From the NCBI GenBank assembly GCA_037783545.1, contig JBBELK010001389.1, positions 23,396 through 87,395 of the forward strand: a stretch of 64,000 nt of DNA, read 5' to 3'. A program made the translations under genes and the position numbers. Numbering within the stretch: position 1 is the stretch's first letter; each line of letters opens with the position of its first letter. Under the pieces are notes generated by a model that saw nothing but the letters and a program-made list of their open reading frames with translations, did no database searches and was not told the origin of the DNA. Below, in pieces: positions 11,618 to 23,500 of this stretch. This stretch comes from Henricia sp. BOLD:AAB3569 (lineage: Eukaryota > Echinodermata > Asteroidea > Spinulosida > Echinasteridae).

Positions 11618-14178
11618 ATTAATTTTCTGATTAAGTCACTCGACAGAATAGAACTTGGGTATATAGCCTAGGGTAAAATTTCTTACATTTGAAAGTTTCA
11701 GTATGTTTGAAAGCATGCATTTTCAGGCCCTTTCATACTGATACTCATAAGGCCAAGATAAAAAAATGTGTTTTCTATTACATTAACAGAATATTCCGGA
11801 TGGGTAGGTGGAAAAATCTTTTTATTTTGCTCCAAGTTTTTTCAGCCGAAAATATTAGGTTGGGATGACGGTAAATATTTTTTTACCACTTGCACATTAA
11901 AACATTGCAAATACGCAAGAGTAACTTAAGCCACCTTTTCATGCTTTGAGGGGGTAAACAAAAATAGGCAATGTACACAAAATGTAGGTTTCAGGTGGGC
12001 ACAATTAATTTGTTAAAAGTGATTTTCTTTTTTGTAAAAAGATATAGGTTCTGCATGATTTTTTAGGTTGGGGCGGGTAATACGAAACACGGCTTTTTGT
12101 CTTGGCCTAAGTGGGCAATTTTGGAGTAGGCCTAGCTACAGTGTACAAGAGTTTAAAGACGCTTTCTGAAAAACAAGCAAACAATACAATAGTGCCAAAA
12201 AAGTGTCACCTGCATGATCACTATGTCACTCGTTAAAAATAATGTGTGTGGGCTACAATTATTGAATTGAGAATTGCTTTGACCAATTGGTTCAATATAA
12301 TTTATGCAATTATATCTGATTTTGATACAAATTGTTATTCAAATCCATTCAAGCAAATGTACATTCGCTGATTTAAAATGTTACTGTAATTTGAAAGCTT
12401 GGCGTCCATATTACCACTTATCTAATTGAAACAATTAAGTGATTAAAAATGTTAAATTTACTTTTAAATGTTGTGCCAGGTATAACCAGTGACACTTTTA
12501 AAGTTAATAATGTTGGTGAACTAACTTAATAAAATTTAAGTGAAATACCTGCATGTACTCGGACTTCAGAGCTGTGTATATTGCCTGGCATGTCTCCAGA
12601 ACCAGTCCAGAAATGGTCCTCTCTCCAACGCGGTACAGGTAGGAAAGACTGGAAAATGTTTCACCTGTCAAAGAAAAGGAAATCATTCTTGAAACCTGTC
12701 CGTCCTGGAACGCTGGCATACAAAAAAATGTATTTCGATAAACTCTTGTTTATCGAAATTAATGCACTGTAAACATGAAACAGCTAGCACTCTCAAAACA
12801 ATTAAAGTGCTTTATTTGCACGTTTTCCCCAGTGATCAGCACCTTGTTTACTTTTTATAACGTTTTCGACATTATTCGGTGCTATACACGGAGTTTATCT
12901 AAAGTGCTTTATAGTTGGGTTGTTGCAAACTTCAAAAAGACATTTATTTACGTATAATTGCTTTGTTTTTCAAATTGAAGAAAATACTAACGTATTACAG
13001 GGCCTGTGACATGCTAAACAACTTTGTGCCTAAGCTTTGCTTCATAATGACGGATTACTTGTTTAGCAAGACATACTATTGTTCGTTTGGATGTAAAATC
13101 AATAAAAGGTGGCCTTTTTCAACTTTGAAGATTTCACTGCAATAAATCACAGACAGAGGGCGCTGTTTTGAGTGCATCACATAAGGAAGACAGAATGGAA
13201 AAGTTAAGAAAAAACATAAGACTTCAAGTTGGACTTGTGGCAAATTGCTGCAGTTTCTACCCCTAGTTTTGTCATGGCTTATTACAGCAGGCAACATGTA
13301 AAACAAACTCAAACAGCCATGGATTACAAAAGTTTCAGGAAAATTGAGAAAAAAGTGGAATCTTTTGTGCACAGTTGAATATGATTTTCCTGTGTTTGCC
13401 TCTTGTGACATAGTGACATTGGTCATGAATATACATATTTTCATTAGCATAAAAACTAAAAACCTTTGTTTTAACCCCCAAAGCAAGCTCCAAAGGATTG
13501 TTATGACTTTAACTGAGTAAAGTGGTTTTAAAGCATATATTTCATTGATAACAATCCTAAATAAGGGGCCCTTTAAGGCTTCTCCTGAAGACGAACAGAG
13601 CACACTGTTTGAAACTTTCTTTTCAGAACCACCCATAGGCCTATACAAAAAGCACACGGGTGTTACCGCAAACATCAAGAAAATACTTGTTAAAATAAGC
13701 AATAGGCCTATACAGTGTTTAATAAATCAAAGGCGAAATTACCAGTAGCAAGAAATCGCAGTGTAATTGCGAGACGTTCTTCTGGGCTTATACTTTGTCT
13801 AAAAACAGTATCTTCTTTCTTTACAGTCGCACGTATTCTTTCCAGTATATCATGAAACGCTCGGTAATCAAGGCGTAAAAACCGACGAAAGTCTGCTTCA
13901 CTATCTTTCAAAAAAAATTCTTCTATTAGCCGAACATAGGCTCCATCCCGCGGTCGCTGCCTAATCCAAGGTTTAACCCAAACCTTCTTTTGTCGCTGTT
14001 GTCGCCGCCGCCGTCTTCTTTTGGACAATAAAATCAAAAGAAATCCTGCGATGATTTTTTTCGTGCGAGCAGAATGATCATCCATAACGTCGTTGCTATG
14101 TGACATTAGTGAGCTTTCGATTGGACGACGGAGAGAAACACGACGGTGGAAAGTCTGACCGCGAACACGTCGTTGCAC
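10389..14178 (-). CDS. PIF/Harbinger DDE transposase (HARBI1-like), apparently intact
   Basis: Exons on the minus strand are 14178-13743, 12664-12549 and 11207-10389. Phases match and all borders are GT..AG, giving 456 residues from the first ATG. The N-terminus has a basic run (KRRRRRRQQRQKK), a likely nuclear signal, then the helical region ending RFLATGETFSSLSYLYRVGE. The nuclease core has GALDGKH (D213), VDVGCNGRISDG, VIVADAAFPL (D304) and VENPFG (E341), a D..D..36-spaced E of the DDE_Tnp_4 type. Later ATGs in exon 1 (such as MSHSND) are possible starts. No stop or frameshift is seen in the joined frame. Function, from the family: cuts and joins element ends at TWA targets. Confidence 0.93.
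12999..13572. mobile_element. AGGGCC-ended 573-bp element nested in the transposase intron
   Basis: This is almost identical to 42036-42608 over its whole length. The left end is AGGGCCTGTGACATGC and the right end AAGGGGCCCT, followed by TTAA (13573-13576). It lies in the first intron of the Harbinger transposase. The 208-codon frame on its minus strand is also partly open in the other copy but resembles no protein I know. Confidence 0.8.
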
Positions 14179-14457
14179 AAAACGTCCTGTCCTACTTTTA
14201 ATCCATTTCGATTTTCACGACGAGTTGAGATCGAGTCATGAGATCCAAAAATGTGTTGTTGAAGGTCAACTGTTACCTAAACGTTGCCGTCGTCGCCACA
14301 ACGTTGATTTTCCCCAACTACCGTCCTAGAAATCAGACGACGACGACATGACAAAGTCGACGCATGCGCAGATGAGTCGGGATAGCAATTCATCCGTCGT
14401 AGAATCATCCGTCGTGCAAATCGAAAACTCCCTATTGCGCATGCGCCGACTACCGAC

Positions 14458-14573
14458 TTGAGGAGATCGCAGAGTGTGCGGTATGCTTTGATCCGACCGC
14501 GATCCGACTGCGATGTTTCAAGTCGTCGCGCCAAAATCGGATCGCGGTCGGATCCTATAGTGTGCGGCCCGCT
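14458..14573 (-). repeat. Right terminal and subterminal repeats of the Harbinger element
   Basis: On the minus strand this starts AGCGGGCCGCACACTATAGG and continues with GATCCGACCGCGATCCGA. The motif GATCCGACCGCGATCCGA recurs on the plus strand near 14491-14508, giving a subterminal inverted pair. These are plausible binding sites for the transposase or its partner; that role is inferred. Confidence 0.8.
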
Positions 14574-14618
14574 TTAGACAGAAATAGATTCATGTGATGT
14601 TTGTTACCATTGCTAACA

Positions 14619-14864
14619 GGGTATTTCTATAAATTAGGGGTCCAGTGTTGGTGTCCCCCGTTACATTTTACATCTCGATTTTGTAAATTCAGAACACATT
14701 CTTTAAATACTTTCCACCTCAAAGAGTGAGTACATAAAGTACAATTCATAAAAAAAAGGTTTAAAAGCCATTTTAATGATTTTTGTACGAAAAATAACAC
14801 ATTTCAGGTGTAACGGGGGACACTAAATGTCACACTTTTGGACCCCTAATTTATAGAAAGACCC
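14619..14864. mobile_element. Miniature element with GGGT..TTTCTATAAATTAGGGG ends
   Basis: The inverted ends GGGTATTTCTATAAATTAGG and GGGTCTTTCTATAAATTAGG (minus) are flanked by AACA on both sides (14615-14618 and 14865-14868). A GTGTCCCCC-type motif occurs just inside each end, as in the large element 31303-34624, so it looks like a miniature relative. It sits inside an older repeat whose uninterrupted form is visible at about 15843-15895, inverted. Confidence 0.75.
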
Positions 14865-15399
14865 AACAACACTTTGAGTAAGTTTTTTTTCTTGTCAACT
14901 TATGAAGTAAAACTTGAGGTCACTGCAAATGATACAATTTGTAACTGTAACCCTTACTGCACGTAAGGAGTTTGCTCAACACCTGTACAATGTCTAGTTT
15001 TTAGCAACACTCGGACATTTCTATGTCGACGTGTGATTATTGCTCGTCTTGCAATCATTGTCATGTTCTCGGGTAACATCTTAGACGTGTCGCCTGCTTT
15101 AAGACACACACCTGCTAGATGATACAGCTGAAAGCCAGCTCGTTTTATCGACCAATGCGTGGCAAGACATTTGATCAGATGGCCTAATGCAAGCCATCTA
15201 GCATCGTCCCTGCGTGCTACCGTCAACAAGCTGTGGGACGCGGCCTATGTTTGAGGCACCCCACCTGGGGAATAGACAAACATTCTACTACATTTACACA
15301 CACTACAATCTGACAACCTCGACAATAAGAAAACAACATTCTCCAAGAAACTAAAAGAGAGAGATAAAACAGAAGATGGAGGGATGAATTAAGAACATA

Positions 15400-15604
15400 C
15401 ACTACTCACGATAAGTTAGGGATATTGGTGTAGTTATATTTTGGAAATTTTTAATTTTTTTCCTCAAATTACTGTTTTCACCTATTCCTGTGACAAGGTG
15501 CATCCTTCATACTAATCTTATACTGTACAAAAATCATTCAAGCGGAATGCATAAAATATCTTCGTACACCAAAAAATATCCCTAACTTATTGTGATGAGT
15601 AGTG
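15400..15604. mobile_element. Mariner-like miniature element, copy 1
   Basis: TA flanks both sides (15398-15399 and 15605-15606). The ends are CACTACTCACGATAAGTTAG and, inverted, CACTACTCATCACAATAAGT. A sister copy lies at 20584-20785. A TA target with 25-30 base inverted ends suggests Tc1/mariner. No coding capacity. Confidence 0.85.
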
Positions 15605-15797
15605 TATGCAATGGCATTGCTTGGCAACAGATGGCTTGGGATAGAGTGAGGTGGAAAATTGGCGAAGAGGCTTTCCTCCTGCCTGCAGTGCAGCAAAACA
15701 ATATTCTAACAAGGAAACTTTCAGTTCCCAATCATTCCTGATAATACAAGGTTCCTGTTATAACAAGGTAATCTGCAAAGTCCCAAGGACCTCTTAA

Positions 15798-16138
15798 AGG
15801 CCCATTATATAATTTGCAATGACCCAATTTTGTTTTTCATGAGTTGACAAGAAAAACCTTACTCAAAATGTTGATAGCAATGGTAACAAACACCACATGC
15901 TGGAAATTGACAACCGAAGGTGGTTTTTCTAAATAAAAAAAGTCCCATGCACGGGACTTTTTTACCATTCACTTATACACAAAATCCGTATATATTTTCA
16001 AAGATTTCTGAAGCATTGATGCATCTATGTGGCTAAAATTTCTTCAGGCTAGTTTACCAACATTCTTCCTTAGATATGTTACACTCTTATTCCACGAATC
16101 TGTAAAAAGTTTTATCTTGCAAATGATACATACGGCCT
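15798..16138. mobile_element. TTAA-target miniature element, AGGCC family
   Basis: TTAA lies on both sides (15794-15797 and 16139-16142). The ends AGGCCCATTATATAATTTGC and, inverted, AGGCCGTATGTATCATTTGC show the same family as 23139-23671. It carries an 11-bp hairpin, AAAAAAGTCCC..GGGACTTTTTT, at about 15936-15963. Confidence 0.8.
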
Positions 16139-16142
16139 TTAA

Positions 16143-16984
16143 TCATCGGTGTGACGTTATAGGCACAAAAATGATTGACATATATCTATGCTCGGCTGCG
16201 CAGGTAAGGGAGATTTCCCTGGGGTTTTCCTCCCAGTTCCAAAAGCGATTCTCCTTTTTTGTCAATCTTGATACTATAGCTGATGGCACAAAATGGCCTT
16301 AGTTGCCATAAAATTATCACCAACTGGCTTACAGTTGTTGATATATTTACTTAATGGGAAAAAGTCACAATCAAAAAATCACGTTTATTTATATATAATA
16401 GCAATTGTTGGGCAACAACCGATAAAAATCAACTTTTTCAATTTTTCTTGAAAATGACAACGCACAAATAAACTGCAATTTCACACGATAGTTCAGACAG
16501 TCATTTACTTACAGTCAAAACTTTATTTCAACTGAAGACGATAAAGGAGAGAATAAATAAGAGAAGTTATGCGAAGTATTCCAAAAATATCAGGCAAGGC
16601 AAAATACGGAGCAGTATTTTGAAGTAAATGGTACTTCGGGGTATTATAGAGTAAATAGTTCGGAAGAAAAACCATCTGAAAAGTTTTTTTTTAAATAACA
16701 AAATATACTATTAAGAATTTTACTCTTGAAAACAGACGCAAAACAGCCTCAATGTAAATTTAAAAATTGCATTTTTACTCTTTTGAATAAATTACATTTT
16801 GTTTCCTCTTTTTGTTAAAACGGATCAGACATGCACGTCTAAAAACAGCGAAGGCATGTCACATTTAAAAATTTGAACATGAAATAAATTACAATAAATG
16901 CATCAATATATTATTTTGTGTTTGTAATAAACCACAAACTATTTACATATACATCTATTTATATTTCTTACAAAGACAAATTAA
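16143..16984. other. AT-rich DNA without recognisable features
   Basis: I see only short A/T runs and no splice-consistent exons. Confidence 0.5.
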
Positions 16985-16987
16985 TTA

Positions 16988-18440
16988 TGGCCCGGTCACA
17001 CATAGACGACGCACGGGGGACGCACGGCCCGCGCATTGAAAATTTGCAATTTTGGCCAGTGCGTTGTCGTTCGCTAGGTGTGCGTCATCGTCCACAAATT
17101 GCGACGGAACGTCAACAGAACGGCGACGGAACGTCAACGTCAGCGGTACCGCTGAAAGTTGAAACTTTTCAACTTTGGGCGTTTGCCGTTAACGGCTAAC
17201 GTTACTGTTTCTGTGGACGTCCACACTGTGAACGTCAAAAATTGGGCGCGCGCCCAAAATACAACGGCAGCGGAACGGCAAAATGCTCTAGTGTGGACCG
17301 TACTTAACTCGTTCGTCGAGCGCGTTGGACTAACGTTATGCATTCGACGTCTTTCGGTGTGTGCGTCGGGATTTTTTGTGCATGCACAAAAATGTGCGCG
17401 GAGCTCGACGCATGAATGTACACGTCAAAAGGACACCAGACACGCGCAGAGCTCGCTAGACCAACGCCAGACATACGCAGAGCGCACGCTGTGTATTCTA
17501 TGTAAGTTCGGCGGCTAAGGTCTAGCGAACGCCCAGTGCACACCTAGCGTGCTTTAAACGCATGCCCAGCAAACATGCGGCGAATATGAGCGTGCTGAAC
17601 GGGTCTCTAACGCACCCAACGTTCTTCTTGCGTGTTCCTAGCGTATACCTGGCGTGTACGTAGCTTGTACGTAGCGTGTACGTAGCGTGTAGTCATAGGG
17701 TAAATAAGCGGGTCCCGCACCACCTCCTCATCACTTCTCCTCCGACCCTCATGGGTGATGACGAAGGTTCCTATACTGATCGTGTCTAGAAGAACCACTT
17801 CAGAAGATGAAATAGGCCTTTATCACGGTGCGGCCATCTTCCTCTTTCTCCTATTAAAATGAACGTAACCAAAGCGAGGCTTGCAGAAAAAATAGTTTGG
17901 TACCGTTTTGAAATTGTTCATTGTGTGCATCACAATGGCACAGGCGTTGCGAGAGCGCGCAGCGTGTACAGTGATTCGCAACGGGAGATTACACGCGCTA
18001 TCACGCGGACGCGCAGACGCACTGCTCGTACCCGACACGTACTATGGAGTACAAGACAAAGATGGACGCACCGTGATAAAGGTCTATACGATCTACGAGC
18101 CGACGCTTTTTTTAGGCACAGTCACGTGACCGCTGCCGTTCGCGGGCTGTACGTTGAGCGCGCGGTGCATGCGCTGGCCATTCGTCCCACACGCTAGCAA
18201 CACGTGATGCATTCGTTGGGGTTTTTGACATGTGCGCTCTGTATACGGTCTGTATGCGCTTTGTATGCGCCCAGTATACGCGCAGCGCGTCAGCAACACG
18301 CTATGCATTCGGTGTCAGCTCGCTAGCCTCTCCCAAATCCTGACAAAAGTTGGGCGCACAACGACGCACTGATCCTATTTTCCATTTTTTGCTGATTTTT
18401 CAGTGCGCGGGCCGTGCGTCGTCTATGTGTGACCGGGCCA
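16988..18440. mobile_element. PIF/Harbinger-type non-autonomous element, 1453 bp
   Basis: TTA on both sides (16985-16987 and 18441-18443) and inverted ends TGGCCCGGTCACACATAGAC define it. The interior is CpG-rich, unlike its surroundings, and full of short ACGT/GCGT motifs, including a GTACGTAGCGT tandem near 17660-17690. The many open frames here are consequences of that composition; no transposase motif is seen. Confidence 0.85.
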
Positions 18441-18984
18441 TTAACAACACTCAGTGGAATATTAATTGTAATTCATTAGATTTTTTCCAATATACAGTAT
18501 TGCATATATTTTCATCAGGCACAAAATGCCAAACTCATTTGCGAAAGAAAAAATATTTACAACAACAGAATTTCTTAGGAATATAAAGGGTCCGCTTACA
18601 TTGTTTTGGTAATTTATTTAGCTTAATGGACCGACGTTACAAGTACAATATAGTCTCCCTATCCACATTCATCCCGAGAGCTCAGGGTATTTTCACTCTA
18701 AACACATTACGAGTAGAGGAGTGCGTTAAAGAGGCATTGTTGCAAGAGGGTGTCCACATTTGCGATGCTAAATCTTAGTGAGATTTATGACAGCTTTGTA
18801 CAATCACATTAGCGAGTCATTTAGAGTGGAAACCTATTAGTTTATAGCAAAAAATACCAGTTTTTATACAAGCACTTTTTATAACATCTTTCTTGGTGTC
18901 TTTTTAACTTGTGTACAAGTATTATTTATGTTTGTAAATTGATATACTCGACTATAAAGAGTGTATATCTGGAATTTCATATTT

Positions 18985-19170
18985 TTATGTTAAAACCAAT
19001 CATGGGATGAGAGAAAAATCGTAAGGGCCAGAGACCTCTGACTCACCGGGCAGATGCTCTACCAGCTGAGCTATAAGGCACAGTTGGTATACTCCGTTGG
19101 GTTTTCCCTATGGACCCTAAATTCCTTTGCCCAGTTGCATGGTAGCCCAACTGGGCAAAGTATTTTTATG
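18985..19170 (-). repeat. tRNA-derived SINE
   Basis: The minus strand has an A-box-like TAGCTCAGCTGGTAGAGC followed by CCGGTGAGTCAGAGGT. The related but rearranged copy is at 27412-27650. Both carry a TTTTCCCTATGG(A)ACC segment and the ending CCCTTA/CCCTAA..TTTTTCTCTCAT. Confidence 0.65.
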
Positions 19171-19268
19171 TTATACCTATCACGGAGTCAAAATAAAGCA
19201 TTCGCTAAAGTTTAGACTAAAGTATCATTGACAAGCCCAGTTACCATCATGTTGTTCTCATCAATTAA

Positions 19269-20417
19269 AGGGACACACCGGCTTTGTTGGGCCATTTTGG
19301 GCTCGAAATAGACCCATACATTATTCTAAAGCGCTTTTCAGAGTAAATTAGATATATCCTGAAAAGATGCCGTCAAATTTGGCCGTTTTTGAGCATTTTT
19401 CAAAAATTCAAGGTCACGTGACTTTTCGGAACCAGATTCTGGTTGCGAAAAGTCACGTGGTCTTGTGAGTTAGTTGTATTTCCAGCCGTAGAAACCAGCG
19501 CGAGGTGCGAGCTGCTTTTGTCATTCGTGGTTGGTTTCTCTTCTTGTTAGAAAAAAATGTCCTACGAACACTATGTACATACCGTATTTTCCAATCTGTA
19601 AATCTGCCAAGGGTTTCTAGGTGTTGATATGGACGAGATTTTCGTGTCTTTGCTTCGCGTTCGCGGCGATAAATAATATCAGAGTAAAAAACAGCACAGG
19701 TCTATTGAGGGCGCTAAAGACACCAAAACGTTGCGTTCGATGTGCTTCCTCGAGTCAGCGCTGAAATGAGGGATCATGCAAGGTGTGATGAGTCAGGGAA
19801 AACAAGGAAACGAGGTTAAACACGTGTCGACCCATATCGAACGCCACCTTTGTGGTGTACTGTGGCGGAGCGGTCTAGTCGATCGTATTCAAAGGTTAGT
19901 TCCAAAGGTAGTGGGTTCGAATCCTGGACCGGTCCATCCATGGTGCGTGTACCCTTGAGCAAGGTACTTTGCCACGCATTGCTTCTCTCCACCCAGGAGC
20001 AAAATGGGTACCTGAGAGGGCAGCGAAAGTTGATGTGTTTGATTAGCCGTTGAGCACCTAAGGCAGCCGGGGCTGTATACTCCCGAGGGGGCTGAGATGG
20101 TATTTGGAGTGATTTAATGGAGCCCTATGATCAGGGTGATGATAATGTAGGCGCCTTGATCGGGATTTCCCCGGATAAGTGCGCGGTATAAATCCATATC
20201 ATTATCATTATTATCATTATTTACAAACACACGATACATAATACATCGCGACGGCTGGTAAAGCGTATATCCCAACATTTGTCTCTTTTGTCAATTTTAA
20301 ACATTTCTAGTTAATTACGTGACATTTTTATAATTTTGTTTCACAACGACCATTGAAATATTATTGTCAAGGATGCTAGATTGCTACACTATGTAAACAG
20401 TGAGCCAGTGTGTCCCT
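19269..20417. mobile_element. TTAA-target DNA element, copy 2, enlarged by a SINE
   Basis: Same family as 1303-2140. The left TTAA is at 19265-19268; the right duplication has decayed to TTCA (20418-20421). The ends are AGGGACACACC and GTGTGTCCCT-like. A SINE (19858-20225) occupies the middle, which explains the length difference from copy 1. It ends 25 bases from the stop codon of MCMDC2. Confidence 0.8.
19858..20225 (+). repeat. tRNA-derived SINE with ATT-rich tail
   Basis: The head GTGGCGGAGCGGTCTAG with B box GGTTCGAATCC resembles a tRNA-Leu/Ser-like promoter. The body ends GGTATAAATCC, followed by an (ATT/ATC)n tail. It is a different family from the 54972 SINE. Confidence 0.75.
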
Positions 20418-20442
20418 TTCATCCTTTGCAAAATAGAAGTGA

Positions 20443-20535
20443 TTACTCCTCTGAGAGATACAGATTAAGATCAGGTACGTGTGAGTGACAAAACCTTGTC
20501 AACTGATCCAGAAAGCTCCTCATAAAAGCATCATT
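20443..20535 (-). CDS. MCMDC2: MCMDC2 exon 20 (stop codon)
   Basis: 93 bases coding NDAFMRSFLDQLTRFCHSHV and PDLNLYLSEE, then TAA. Acceptor ATTTCTTACAG, phase 0. The length and acidic Ser-Glu-Glu end match the family's C-terminus. The preceding intron is 6.6 kb, so this link is less certain than the others. Confidence 0.75.
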   Translation of the reverse strand, partial: NDAFMRSFLDQLTRFCHSHVPDLNLYLSEE

Positions 20536-23500
20536 CTGTAAGAAATATTCAAAGAAAAAAGATAGCTTCACTAAATTGTTTTGCACTACTCACAATAAGT
20601 TAGGGATATTGGTGTGGTTCAATTTTATATATTTTTTTATTTGAATGACAGTTTACACATTCCTGTGACAAGGTGTGTCTGTCATGCAGATATGTCTGAT
20701 CATACAAAATATTAAAGCAGAATGCAAACTCTCAATAGAATATCTGTGTACACCCCACAATATCCCTAACGTATTGTTAGTAGTGTATTTTGGGTACTGC
20801 AGGCTACAGGAATGCTTGAGTAGCACAAAGACATTTTTTGTGACAATGTATTACATTACAAGGAAAATAATGTGAAAATTGTAATGCGAATGCATTTGCT
20901 TCTTGGAGATTGCTTGGAGTTGATTGCCTGTAAATTGCCTCATGTGACATGGGCTAATTGCAGGCTACAGGAATGCTTGAGTAGCACAAAGACATTTTTA
21001 GTGACAATGTATTGACATTACAAAGCAAAAAATGTGAACATTGTAATGCGAATTCATTTGCTTCTTGGAGATTGCTTGGAATTGATTGCCTGTAAATTGC
21101 CTCATGTGACATGGGCTTTGCAGGCTACAGGAATGCTTGAGTAGCACAAAGACATTTTTGTGACAATGTATTGACAGTACAAAGCAAATAATGTGAACAT
21201 TGTAATGCGAATTCCTTTGCTTCTTGGATATTGCTTGGAATTGATTGCCTGTTAATTGCCTCGTGTGACATTGGCTTTAAGCCATGTCACATTATTTGCA
21301 TTGTAATGTCAATACATTGTCACAAAAATGTCTTTGTGCTACTCAAGCATTGCTGTAGCCTGCAGTGCTGTAAGTTCCCTCCAAGTTGCTTGTAAAAATT
21401 GCCTCGTGTGACTAGGGCCTGAGGCATTAAAATTCCATAAATGTACAATTTAATGATGATGGTGGATTCTTGTATAGTGCAGCCGCACATGTCTAGGCTA
21501 GGCGTTCTCCTGGTACTGTTGCCATTATTATCACTTCCATCAACAATACTAGATGTAGGCGGTTTTGAATGATTATGGGGAGGGAGTTAGGTCTTTACAA
21601 TCAGGTGTGATACTTCGACATGAAATGCCAACATTGCACATCTTTTGTATGTGAAACAGGGGGCAGTGTTGCAGTACTCGAGTCCAGGACTCAGACTCGA
21701 GTCCGACTCGAGTCACAATTTTCGTGACTCGGACTCGACTCGAGTCACAATTTTCGTGACTCGGACTCGACTCGAGTCACATTTGAAAATTACTCGGACT
21801 CGGACTCGGACTCACGATTCACATATTTCAAAAAAAAAAAAAAATGATATATATTTGCCCGCTTAATGCAGGATTCTTGGGAAAGAAATAGTCCGATGCG
21901 TGAATATACATGTACAATGCCCCACCAGGCCGTCAAGGATCACATGAGTACGTCATCATTTCACATATTGTGTGAACGAAATACATAGCAGATTCAGTTT
22001 CATTAATTTGGCAAACAAGTGACTCGTGACTCTGACTCGAGGAAAGTGACTCGTGACTCGGACTCGAGGCTAATGACTCGAGACTCGGACTCAGACTCGA
22101 GGCTAGTGACTCGGACTCAAGACTAGGACTCGGACCCGAGGCTAGTGACTCGACTACAACACTGCATGGGGGTCTATTGTTCACTTTTCACTTTTTTTTT
22201 TTAACAAAAGGTTTTTATGTATTCAAACCTCACACTGTTGCATCTGCATAGTCGTGGTAGTTCCACAAAACGGATCAGTGGATTGAGTTTTCAATCCCTG
22301 TTTGCATTCTGTGAGCTTTCCTGATACACGTGTGTAGGAATTTTCCTTTTACATGTACCTCTAAAACTAAGCATTTTCTTCACTGTTTTCCCATCATAAA
22401 TGTCCTCAGGTTTACTTCAGGTTACAGGGAGCTTTTAAGAAATTTAAAGATAGTATACATGATAGGTAAACTGTTACAAATAGTTTTATCCCCCTGTGTG
22501 ATTGAAGATATGCATGGTTTAAACCAACCTGAGCAAAAACCAGCTCCGTACTTTGTCTAACTTTTGAGCTAAAACAGTCAAAAAGGGGTTTGCAGTCATT
22601 TCGCCCCAAAACTACTTCGCCCTGAACCATTTCGCCCTAAACCACGGCCTGTGCACGAAGTAGTTTTGGGGCGAAGTGGCATTTGGGCGATGTAGTGTTT
22701 GGATGAAGTAATTTGGGGCAAAGTGGCACTCAGGCGAAGTGGTTTGGGGCGAAATGGCACTTGGGCGAAGTGGTTTGGGGCGAATTGAATTTTCATCTCA
22801 TGAGACGAAAACTAATTGTTTTACTCATTTCTCAAAGACTATGGTACTTCAGACAAAACCATTTGAGGAGAAGTTTTCTACGGTCATCATGTTTATATTG
22901 TGTAAGTTAGTTATTCTTCAAACAAAAATGAAGCATCATGCTTTTTTAACGAGTCGTGAAATCATGCTTCATATGAGTCATGAAACTGTGCTCTCTCCTG
23001 AGAACAAGTAAGTCCAGTTGACCAGATTGATTCAATTTTTGTCATCTTACTACCAGGTGCCATGCAATTACATAGAGCTGCTTAGGCGCTAGCTGAAAAC
23101 GTGTGCTTACTGTAGCAGAAAAGTTGTGCTAACGTTAAAGGCCCAGTTTATCATTTGCAACGACCCCAAAAAGTAATCGACGAGTTTACATGGGAAAAGT
23201 TCTGAAAGTAAAAATTTAATTAATAGCAACTACCGTACCCAATGAAAGGTTTCCGCTCAAAATGATATAATTTTACCAGAAAATAATCCGTAAAGATAAA
23301 ATTATTTAGATTGTTTGCAAACGATTTACTTATTTTTGGTTTGCATTTACGCGGTCCAAAATGCATGGGCGCTGTGTACTGCGTGTGCGTGTTCCAACGC
23401 GATGCATTTTTATGGATCGCGCGCACAGCAGTATATGATGTGCGCCACAGAGTGCATGACGCAAGCCACATAGTACCCGATCAACTGAGAACGAATATTT

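Larger units (their letters stand above)
7892..14573. mobile_element. Autonomous PIF/Harbinger transposon, 6682 bp
   Basis: The element is bounded by TTA on both sides (7889-7891 and 14574-14576). Its terminal inverted repeats begin AGCGGGCCGCACACTATAGG. It holds the two genes expected of this superfamily: a DDE transposase on the minus strand (14178 to 10389, three exons) and a DNA-binding MADF/BESS partner on the plus strand (8318 to 11617, three exons). The genes face each other and their 3' exons lie side by side in reverse order, so each is partly in the other's introns. Two smaller elements (9990-10212 and 12999-13572) are inserted in its introns. All of this is read directly; the superfamily name rests on the DDE motif and the TTA duplication. 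Confidence 0.95.

Noticed and set aside
13076-13702. 208-codon minus frame
   Set aside because: It spans a repeat whose second copy (42036-42608) has the frame broken by indels, and no protein motif is visible.
17140-18308. Cluster of basic open frames
   Set aside because: CpG-rich composition lowers stop frequency; all frames are equally open and none has domain signals.
20552-21400. CRISPR-like regular repeat
   Set aside because: Units are contiguous 160-bp tandem repeats without spacers, in an animal genome.
21933-22184. Ser-Leu-Glu repeat protein
   Set aside because: Product of the GACTCG array; not a gene.
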